Of a stretch of DNA of 64,000 nucleotides, positions 11,056 through 20,155 are shown piece by piece (within the stretch, counting starts at the first letter, position 1; each line of letters begins with the position of its first letter). Both the position numbers and the translations under genes were made by a program. The notes under the pieces are model-generated. The model was not told the DNA's origin and did not search any database. It was given only the letters and a program-made list of their open reading frames with translations. The stretch comes from Takakia lepidozioides (lineage: Eukaryota > Streptophyta > Takakiopsida > Takakiales > Takakiaceae), in assembly GCA_030704615.1 (NCBI GenBank), contig CM060731.1, positions 22,506,001 through 22,570,000 on the forward strand, given 5' to 3'.

Positions 11056-12081
11056 ATGGAAGACACATTTGCGGAAATGGTCGCTACATTGCAGAGTCTT
11101 GAGCTCCAGATGCAAGAACTTCGTGCCTCTACTGCCCAACTACAAGCTGATCAGTCTCAAGATCTTGGCAACGCTCTCCAACAATTTGCAACAACAAACA
11201 ATGGATCTTCAACCTTACGAGTCCCTACTACAACAAATCCTACTGCAACAGTTCTTCCAAATCTTAAACAAATTACAAGGGAATCAAAAGTCAACATGCC
11301 CGAGAAATTTGATGGGACGAGATCAAGATTTCGTGGTTTTATTCAATAAATGCGATTGTTCCTACGACTACATCCACAACGCTACCCTGATGAAGGTATT
11401 CAAGTGGGATTCGTGGGCACCCTTCTATCAGGTATTGCCCTATCTTGGTTTGCACCGCTATTAGAGAAAAATTCGCATTTACTATACAATTTTGAAGCGT
11501 TCATGTCCGAGTTCACTGCAACGTTTGGAGAGAATGATACAGAGAGAGTTGCAGAGACAAAGATGCGAAATCTTCGACAATGAGCACGTCCAGCTTCCGT
11601 TTATGCTGCCGAATTTTGACAACTTATGTGCGATATCGACTGGAATGAGAAGAGCCTCATTTGTCAGTTTCGATGTGGCCTAAAAGAAGATGTAAAAGAT
11701 TTGTTGCTGACAATGTCAAACGTGAATACACTGAGCGAATTCATCACCCAAGTCATTGCATGTGATAATCGTTTGTTCGAAAGACGTCAAGAGAAGCGAT
11801 TTGGATGGTCGACGATGCACCATGCCGCTGCTACTACGACACCAAACACAATGACCCATCAGACATCCGGTAATGATCCTATGCAGATTGATGTTTTCCG
11901 ATTCAAGCCATTGACGCCACAAGAAAAACAAAGACGGCGCTCGAATGGATTATGTCTTTATTACGGAGAAGAGGATTACATAACATTAAACTGCCCCAAC
12001 AAGAGAAGATTCAAAGCTCGGGGCACAACTCAAGTGTTCGATATGAGGAGGTCGGAAAACGAAGATGTCCAGTCACAGTAA
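11056..12081 (+). pseudogene. Gag of the gypsy element
   Basis: One frame from the ATG at 11056, shortly after the LTR, to 12081, broken by TAA (11347-11349) and TGA (11581-11583). It starts with a coiled-coil-like segment (LQSLELQMQELRAS) and then a retrotransposon-gag core (MPEKFDGTRSRFRGF, ALSWFAPLLEK). The C-terminal zinc knuckle is damaged: CLYYGEEDYITLNC keeps two Cys, but the second Cys and the His are now Tyr, both explained by single transitions. Gag packages the RNA; this copy cannot. Confidence 0.85.
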
Positions 12082-12200
12082 AGACCATGTGGCTGGACAC
12101 CCCAAATTCCTCACCCAAAAAAGGTCTCTTTCTACCTCCAGACCCTGTACCTTGTTTAAAGATCAGGATGCAAAATTGAGATATCTCCGTAGAAGCACTT

Positions 12201-15200
12201 TTGGACTCGGGCGCTTCAGCGTGTTTTATTGACAAAGACTTTGCGAAGCAACACAATTTAACGCTCGTAAGAAAGAAATTCTCGGCCCCTGTTGAAGTCA
12301 TCGATGGACGACCGTTAGCATCAGGAAATATTGACCATGAAACTCGACCCCTTGAAGTGAAGCTTAAAAATCAAGCATCACAGATTGTTTTCAATGTCAT
12401 CCAGTCTCCAACGAATCTTGTGATCCTTGGACTTCCCTGGTTTGTACTTCATAATCCTGACATCGACTAGCGATCACGAAAAATTTCGGCAAGACAAAAA
12501 TGCAAAAGTACCAAAGGTATTCAACCCCTATTTCTTGGAGCTAGAGCCTTCATGAGAGCTACGAAGAAAGACGCGATATTTGCACTTTATGCGACTTCGA
12601 TCAAAACCACAACAGACTAACGTACTTCAACATTACCCACTCAATATCAAGATTTCAAGGATGTCTTCGAGAAGAAAAATGCAGACATGTTGCCAGAACA
12701 TCGACCTTATGATTGTGCAATTGAGTTGCAAGAAGGAGCTCAACCACCATTCGGCCCGATCTACAATTTATCTCAGACGGAGTTGGCTGCTTTACGCGAA
12801 TACATTGATGAAAATTTGTCAAAGAATTTCATTCGACATTCGAAATCACCCGCGGGAGCACCTATCTTATTTGTGAAGAAGAAGGACGGATCGTTACGGA
12901 TGTGTGTGGACTATCATGGGCTCAACAAAGTCACTATAAAAAATTGTTACCTACTACCGCTGATTTCCGGACTCCTCGAACAACTTGGACGAGCAAATTT
13001 TTTCACAAAAATCGACTTGAGATGAGCTTACAACCTTGTACAAATACAAGAAGGAGACGAATGGAAAACTGTTTTTCGCATAAGGTATGGACATTTCGAA
13101 TACAGTGTTATGTCTTTCGGTCTTACAAATGCTCCAGCAATTTTTCAACACATGATGAATGACATCTTTCGAGAATTTTTAGATGACTTTGTAGTCATCT
13201 ATTTGGACGACATTTTGATATTCTCATAGAATGAAGAAAAACATGGTCGCCATGTATGCCTTGTCCTTGATAAATTGAGGGAAAAAAGACTATATGCCAA
13301 GTTGGAAAAATATATTTTCCACCAATCTGAAGTCGAATTTTTGGGCTACATTATTTCCGACAAATGAGTCTTTATGGATCAGAAGAAAATACAAACCATC
13401 ATCGAGTGGATTAAACCAACTTCGGTCCGAGATGTACAATGTTTTCTAGGATTTGCAAATTTCTATAGAATCTTCATCAAGGACTACTCCAAAATTGCTG
13501 CACCATTAACACGACTCACATGGAATAACAAATTTATATGGGACGAGAAGGCTGACCAAACATTTGAAAGGCTGAAGCAGACATTTACAACGGCTCTAAT
13601 ACTGGTACATGCAGACCCATCTAAACCATTTTTTTTGGAAGCAGATGCATCAGACTTTGCACTTGGCGCGGTACACTCTCAATACGTTGCAGATGGCCGA
13701 CTTCACCATGTTGGTTTTCGTTCTTGCAAATTTTCTGCTGCGGAGATCAATCATGAAATCCATGACAAAGAACTTTTAACGATTATCGATGCTTTTGAGG
13801 AGTGACGTCATCTATTGGAGGGAGCTTATAAACATCAGGTCACTGTCTATACCGATAACAAAAACCTCGAGTATTTTATGAGTGCTCGTGTTTTGAATTG
13901 ACGTCAAGCAAGATGGAGTATGTCACTAGCAAGGTTTGATTTTGTTATTACCTACCGTCCCGGACATCTTCAAAGAAAACTAGATGCTCTTTCTCGACGA
14001 TCGTATCTTGCGCCAAAAGAAGGGGATGCAACTTTTGACCAACAGAAATCCATCATCTTCAAACCAACAAATCTCCAATTGAATATGTTATCCATGTCCA
14101 CCTATGACAATGTAGAGATTATAAAGGAGATTCAGGAAGCACTGAAGAGCGACCAATTTGCCACGACATTACGAAGTCAACTAAATTGACCTCGAGACAA
14201 CCCACATGTTACAAATGACTTCGAATTCAAAGATGACTTACTTTATTTCAAGGGACTTCTCTATGTACCACCAGGACCTACACGACTTCGAATTCTTCAA
14301 ATATGTCATGATGTTCCGACTGCAGGACATTTCGGCTTCAACAAAACAATGGAATTGATATCGAGTGACTATTGGTGGCCGTAGATGTGGAAACTCGTGA
14401 AAGAATTTATAAAATTTTGCGACACGTGTGCTAGAGCGAAGGGACCACGACATCGACCTTACGGCCTTCTTCAACCATTACCCATTCCCAAGGGTCCATC
14501 GTCGTCCGTGTCTATGGACTTTATTACGAATCTTCCAATTTCCAATACCACTGATTCAATCCTTGTTATTGTAGATCGTTTTACAAAGATGACACATTTC
14601 ATTCCGTGTAATAAGACGGTTACCGGCGAGGAAACTGCAAGACTCTTCCTCAATATCAAATTTCTGGAGGGGATTATTTCACATATTGGATACTAAGATC
14701 AACCTCTCTACATCTAATCATCCACAGACTGATGGTCAAACCGAACGTATAAACCCAGATTTTGGAACAGTATCTTCGCTGTACGATAAATTATCACCAA
14801 GATAATTGGACGGACCTTCTGTCATTAGCTGAGTTTGCATAAAACAACATCATACATTCTTCGACAAAGCAAACTCCATTTTTCTCCAATTATGGTCATC
14901 ATCCTCGAGCAAACTTTTTCCACATGAAGATTGTTGGAAGCCCTGCTGTAGAAAAACTTGCTACTTATCTTGCTACAATTCACAAGGAACTTACATTCCA
15001 CCTCGCAGAAGCTCAAAAATAATACAAGGAGTATGCAGATCAACATCGCCAACTCCAACCCCAGTTTAAGGTCGGAGATCGTGTGTGGCTTCTTTGACGG
15101 GACATACAAACCTCGCGTCCATCAAGAAAGTTGGATTTATCAACGCCTGAGACCATTCAAAATTATTTGACAAATAAATCCGGTCAGTTTTCGGCTTGAA

Positions 15201-15512
15201 CTCCTACGAAGTATGCACATCCATCCAGTCTTTCATGTTTCATTATTGGAGTTGTATCATCCATCGAATATTCCAGGGAGAGTCTCCGTACCACCTCCAC
15301 CAATCGAAGTCAATCAGGAAATTGAGTATGAAATCGACGAAATTTTAGACTCTCGCATCAAGTATAAACGTCTTGAGTATTTCGTAGATTGGAAATGCTA
15401 CGACATCAGCAAACGAACGTGGGAACCTTCATCCAACCTCGCCAATGCATCTGACAAAGTCCAAGAGTTTCATCAACGATATCCAGCTAAGCCCCGAGCT
15501 ACACGTCAATAA
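12201..15512 (+). pseudogene. Pol of the gypsy element: protease, RT, RNase H, integrase, chromodomain
   Basis: Mostly one frame with at least nine stops. Protease has DSGAS (about 12202). RT runs from about 12700, with YLDDIL near 13200. RNase H begins at EADASDF (about 13640). The integrase zinc region, CDTCARAKG (about 14416) and the first core Asp (VSMDFI, about 14505) are present. The Glu-containing HPQTDGQTERI block follows near 14718, but the stretch that should hold the second catalytic Asp is missing near 14660-14700, an internal deletion. A chromodomain closes the protein (15320-15470: YEIDEILDSR, EYFVDWKCY, RTWEP), which marks a chromovirus. Several stops fit CAA/CAG to TAA/TAG, CGA to TGA or TGG to TGA. 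Confidence 0.88.
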
Positions 15513-15658
15513 GACGTCACAATGATGATGTCCGCCAAGTTAGCTTCAAGGTGAAGACTCCACATTCAATATACCTTATACACGTTAAGGAGGGAGGAGC
15601 ACCACACATCAGTATATATAGCTACACTTCCAACACTCTTGCATCTTGTATTGGCAGC

Positions 15659-16171
15659 ATGGAGTCACATGAATCAGATACATTGGAGTTGTCGCTTACC
15701 CAACTACCAGATCAGCCGTTCCGACTCTCACGATCTTCAATATCACGCCGACGCTCTCGAGACGATGGGCCACCAATGCGACGCGTACTTCCTCGTCTAG
15801 ACCCCGTACGACGACAAGTGGAGCCCACTCGAAGTCTGATAATTCTATTGGAGGTTGAGGCTTCGGACCCAGAGGGCAACGAAATTATGTTTGAAGACAG
15901 TTTCGAAAATCAGAATGCTCAAATCACTGCGTGGTCCCCAAGTTCGAGGTGTTGGACACTATTGATGGTTACAGGGACCTATAAATCATTTGAGTCAAGA
16001 ACGAAGAGCCGAGTACTTGACAAGTATCATTCGCCGGATTTTGAATTTTCTCCAACTCTAAGCAAGTCCAAGATTTTACCGCTCCTCGAGGAACTCGACG
16101 CTAGAGGAGGGGGTGATGTCACGGACATAGCCCAGAAGAACGACGAAAATCTGATTGTTATGAAAATCTGA
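15659..16171 (+). CDS. Extra ORF between the chromodomain and the 3' LTR, function unknown
   Basis: The ORF is open from 15551 and has an ATG at 15659. It lies after the pol stop and runs through the polypurine tract into the LTR. The product is rich in Arg/Ser near the start (SRSSISRRRSRDD) with an acidic middle, and has no recognised domain. It is longer than expected by chance in a copy whose gag and pol are full of stops. It could be a third gene of the element, or part of an old duplication of the LTR border. Confidence 0.35.
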   Translation: MESHESDTLELSLTQLPDQPFRLSRSSISRRRSRDDGPPMRRVLPRLDPVRRQVEPTRSLIILLEVEASDPEGNEIMFEDSFENQNAQITAWSPSSRCWTLLMVTGTYKSFESRTKSRVLDKYHSPDFEFSPTLSKSKILPLLEELDARGGGDVTDIAQKNDENLIVMKI

Positions 16172-16802
16172 TTGTTGCGAAAAAACGTCTCACGATTTTT
16201 CTTCTTCTATCTTTTCCCTTTATATTCTTTACCTACCAGGAATAAATACCAAAAATTACCAAGTTACCATGTTACCAAAAGTTATCATGATTTACCGTAA
16301 TTTATCATGATCTACCATGATTTACCATTAGTTACCAAGTTACCGGAAGTTTACCAAATTACCAAAAGTTACTTGGGAAACTGCTCATGAAGCTTCTTTT
16401 GGAGGAAACTTCTCCATCAAGATACCTCATTTGTTTAAGGAAGCTTCTCCATCAAGAAACCTCTATAGGGGAAGCTTCTTAGGGAACTTCTTAGTAACCA
16501 GTATATATAGGAGGCGAGACTGGACACTCTTCAGTCTCGCCAACACCAGTTCAAGCTACTCTTGTTTCCAGTTTCCAGTACTCTAGCCCAGTTTCCAGTA
16601 TTTGGTACTCCAGTCCAGTTTCCAGCATTCCAGTATTCAAGTCGTATTCCAATATCTTGTACTCTTGTTCATTGTTATAAAGATCGTCTGGATTCCTATT
16701 TACTCATCATGCATTCGGCCACGCCGACCTCGACTTCTTGTCTAGTCTTGTACCTCTAGTCTGATCTCTTATTTGTGTTCAGTCATGTTATCGTTCTTGA
16801 CA
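16114..16802 (+). repeat. 3' LTR of the gypsy element
   Basis: 689 bp, matching 10407-11017 apart from an extra AT-rich segment at about 16140-16240. It ends in CA followed by the target duplicate AATCG. Confidence 0.9.
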
Positions 16803-17058
16803 AATCGCCACAACTAATTCTAGACTGCACATTAACAATCGATCATTATAAGCTGGGAGAAATCCGGAGATGAACCATAAAACACTTTGAGATTTTTCTG
16901 TTTATATTTATCATGCTGTTACAGTGAATAAAACACTTGGGCAGGGCGGGGTATTACACGCCGGCGCATTGCATTGGACAGCGAGGGCGGTGCATTACAG
17001 ATGTACGGAATGCTCTGTCGTGCCTTGCTTGCTTGCACATGTTTAATGTAGGGATGGA

Positions 17059-17143
17059 CCCCTCGTGTCGGGTATCCCTTGATAAATGGGCAGTCCCTAT
17101 GGTGGTTCTGGACCTTAAATCGAAGAATACCCGACACGAGGGG
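17059..17143. repeat. Perfect 17-bp inverted repeat
   Basis: CCCCTCGTGTCGGGTAT at 17059-17075 is the exact reverse complement of 17127-17143, with a 51-base loop. It would form a strong hairpin in RNA or DNA. Confidence 0.85.
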
Positions 17144-18099
17144 CCATCTACTATCCTTAAAGCCGTATGTCACATGACACTTGCGGGTGTTGTCAGGGAA
17201 TATTGACGCCTAGCAGCTAACAGCCGAAAGTGATTGTGGACGGCTCATAATGAGACAATGATTATACAGTGTGATGAATCCGTAGGTACAGCGATGTGTC
17301 CTCTGGCAGATTGTGTTCGAAATGACTGCCTAGGCGTGCCACATGGGTGGTCACATGTGCGTATAGGGCGTGGGTTAAGGTTTGGCGGCTTCGAATCTAT
17401 TTTAAGATTTTTGTAAGCGTGAGGGTTGTAGAGTCTGACCAATGGCGTCATTACAGTCATTTCGTCCTTTATTCATTTGTCTGTCCAGTCGTCTGTCCAT
17501 TAAACGTGTGTGCATTCGTCTGTCAATTTGGAACAAAAGTTGAACTAATTTCATCTGTGTGGATGGACAATATTAATGTTAGTTTGCGTGGATGGGGCAG
17601 AACATCCATTTGGGCCGCGCGACCGTTTGATTTCGGACAGAGGCGATGGTTCAGAATCATCCTTGAAGGTCGCTTATAAGGGGTGCGCTCTTTGAGCCCG
17701 GCCTTTGGGCTTCCCATTTTCTACGCGTAAGCGTTGCGCGAGTGAGAGCTTGATAGTTGAGAGAGGAGAGCGTGAAAGAGAAGAGTTTTGGAGCGCGTTT
17801 TGCAGCAACTGGACACTGGAACGTGGAAAGAAAGAGAGCAGATTTGGCCAAGCGCAGAGAGAGGAGAGGATAAAAGGTGAGAGAGTGAAATAGGCAAAAT
17901 TTGAAGAGCGGGGAGGAGAGACAAGACAGTGGCGAGTGGAAATTGACGAGTGCAGAGGCGATATCACAGTGCAATTACCGGCAGGCGGAGATGCGGAAGA
18001 GAGTATCAAACGAAGGACTGTGGTTGCAGGAGCACCAAAATGGCCGGCACAAGCAGGTACAACATTGAAAACTCCATCTTTTCATCTTCTGTTTCATGT

Positions 18100-18425
18100 T
18101 TTGTGTTGGCCTGTTCTCAATTCATGTGTCGGCCTGTTATCAGTTTTGTATTGGCCCGCTCTCGATTCATGTAACCTGTTCTCGATTCAATTCGTTTGGA
18201 TCCTGCTTCATTCTATGCTGCATTGCACTTTCTTCAGTGCACTCTCATCTCTGCTTCAGTGCTTCAGTCCGTGCTTCAGTGCACATTAGGTTTCTGTTTC
18301 ATTGTCTGCTTCGTTGTTTGCTTCATTCCTGCTTCATTCTCTGTCAATTCATTTCAATCCTGCTCCATTCTGTGCTTCAGTGCACTCCTGCTTCATTGCT
18401 TCAATGTTGTTTTTCAATTCACCGA
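18100..18425 (+). repeat. Degenerate CTTCA/TTCAGTGC repeat tract
   Basis: CTGCTTCATT, CTTCAGTGC and GTGTTGGCC-type words recur many times in an otherwise non-coding, pyrimidine-rich stretch. Confidence 0.6.
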
Positions 18426-18863
18426 TGGTTTGTAGGGTGGTTTTGTGTGCAATATGGTTTGTGTGTGCTTGTTTTGGTCGATTAGGGTAATGGTTTAGGG
18501 TGGCGGGAGATTATCGTGCTGGTTGTATTGCTTGTTTTGTTCATTGTGGTACGTGGTTTTTTGAAGACAATGGTTTCGGAAATGTCCAGATGTTTATTAC
18601 TCAACCGTTTTCTTGATCCCCAAATCCAGCGTTAGTTTGTTCTTGTCAATCAATAGTTGATGCATTTCTTCCCATTCAAATTCGATTCTGAATGGAAATT
18701 TTTATTTCTTATTCAATTTTGTCGAATTTGGCAATTATGAAAAACCCACGATAGCCTAGTCTACTTGTATTCTACAGTAGACATAGGCTAACAGTAGGCT
18801 TCGTGCAGGCCATAGTAGACTATTTGTAGACCCATGTCATGCACATGAGGAACAAAAAACTGG

Positions 18864-18887
18864 AACCTCCATTGCCCAATAGAGGTT
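18864..18887 (+). repeat. 24-bp palindrome copy 5 with compensated arm change
   Basis: The arms read AACCTCCATTG and CAATAGAGGTT. C-to-T in the left arm is matched by G-to-A in the right arm, leaving one mismatch elsewhere. Confidence 0.8.
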
Positions 18888-19066
18888 CACATGAATTCTG
18901 TATGGGGAAGCTGAAAGACATTTTTTTAAAGTAAGGACGAAATCGGATAATTCCGGGAAAAATGAAAATCAGTGTGAGACGATGTAGGAACGAGTGATGG
19001 AATCATATGTGTAACATTGTAAGTGTGAGACATACTTTCCAACGAAACTGGAATACGATAACTGGG

Positions 19067-19090
19067 AACCTCCACTATCCAGTGGAGGTT
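19067..19090 (+). repeat. 24-bp palindrome copy 6
   Basis: AACCTCCACTA-TC-CAGTGGAGGTT. It lies about 50 bases before a good acceptor (TTTTTTCTGTCAG, ending 19142). Confidence 0.85.
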
Positions 19091-19143
19091 CAATATTTCT
19101 TTGGGTCAGCGAGTTACACACTCTGATTATTTTTTCTGTCAGT

Positions 19144-19818
19144 ATGAGAAAGAGGAGCGTGGGTGGGGAACCGGTGTCTGACGATGAGTACAAGACCGTC
19201 AGCTTAAAGTGGAGCAAGAGACGGTGTTCGGTAGACGTGATGGAAGCAGACCATCCAGATCAATAACATGGTGTTTTGGAACCAGATGAAAAATCCAGTT
19301 GGGGGTCTACCGAGCCGAACAAAGTGTTTGGGATTGATGAAAATGTGACTGTAGAATCCCCGCGAAACGCAGCTGAATCTCCCAACAATAGACCTCAAGA
19401 CTACTCCACAGATACCCTAGTGGAAATAAGAGATACCCTGGCGGAAATAAGAGATAGCCTTCATGAAAACAATGATGTCAACGGATCTCCTGCCTACTCC
19501 CAAGATTATCTGACATATACCCCTCCAGACTATTCCCCGGACACATTGGCGGCGATACGAGAGACCGTTTTTGGATTTCCCGCATCTCCGGGTTACTCGC
19601 CGGCATTTCCTGAATCCACAACAGGATCTGCAGGATATTACCCTCCAAACTTTTCCCTAGACACTGCAACGAGACCGGGAGTCCTGGAACTCTAGGACGT
19701 CTCCGGATCTCCAGGATACTCCCCTACGTCTCCTGATAGTGTCACCAGATCCCCGAAATATACCCCTCCAGACTATTCGTCTGATACACTCAGGGAGATC
19801 AAAAGGAGCATTTTGTAG
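19144..19818 (+). pseudogene. YSP/YTP-repeat protein, decayed
   Basis: One frame from the ATG at 19144 (just after a strong acceptor-like TTTTTTCTGTCAG) to TAG at 19816, with stops at 19264-19266 and 19693-19695. The N-terminus is basic (RKRSVGG, WSKRRCS). The rest carries imperfect repeats built from SPGYSP, YTPPDYS and DTLxEIR, for example YTPPDYSPDTLAAIRE, SPGYSPTSPDS and YTPPDYSSDTLREIK. The SPGYSPTSP core resembles the heptads of the RNA polymerase II C-terminal domain, but no polymerase sequence is near. The function is unknown; low-complexity convergence is possible. Confidence 0.5.
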
Positions 19819-20050
19819 TTCTTGGGGTACATAACCTAGACTCGTCTGAATATAATAGACGAAGTCTGCGCGAGAAGTCCCTGAGTATTTTTTGGAGGAA
19901 TTAGGTTAAGAGATTTCATTTGTAGATTTGTCATGTTTCAGGATGATGTATTCAGTGGTTCCTGAGCCTCATTTTCATTAAAGTTTCTTTCTACAACATC
20001 TGTATAATAGGGAAGATTTCCGCTTTCATGTAGAAAGCCTCATACATATG

Positions 20051-20074
20051 AACCTCCACTGTCCAGTGGAGGTT
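20051..20074 (+). repeat. 24-bp palindrome copy 7
   Basis: Perfect 11-base arms around TC. It lies upstream of a candidate acceptor (TTTGGTTGTAACAG, ending about 20155). Confidence 0.9.
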
Positions 20075-20155
20075 CCTATATATGGAATGATGGATGCTAG
20101 TAAGAGAGATCTTGTTATTTTATTATCTAATGAATTTGTGTTTGGTTGTAACAGA

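Larger units (their letters stand above)
10407..16802 (+). mobile_element. Chromodomain Ty3/gypsy retrotransposon, full length but dead, with 5-bp target duplication
   Basis: LTRs at 10407-11017 and 16114-16802 flank gag, pol and an extra ORF. Both ends carry AATCG (10402-10406 and 16803-16807), a clean 5-bp target-site duplication. The LTRs begin with TG and end with TTGACA. Just after the 5' LTR the sequence is GTTTGGCGAAACTAAAG, not the usual initiator-Met primer site. A purine tract (CTAGAGGAGGGGG) ends at 16113. Internal stops are numerous and part of the integrase is deleted, so this copy cannot be autonomous. Confidence 0.92.
16808..18860. other. Non-coding region of the decayed cluster
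   Basis: No convincing gene. It holds a long inverted repeat (see 17059-17143) and a pyrimidine-rich CTTCA repeat tract (18100-18420). Confidence 0.45.

Noticed and set aside
16114-16802. Independent promoter region upstream of the right-hand cluster
   Set aside because: The sequence is the 3' LTR of the gypsy element, matching 10407-11017.
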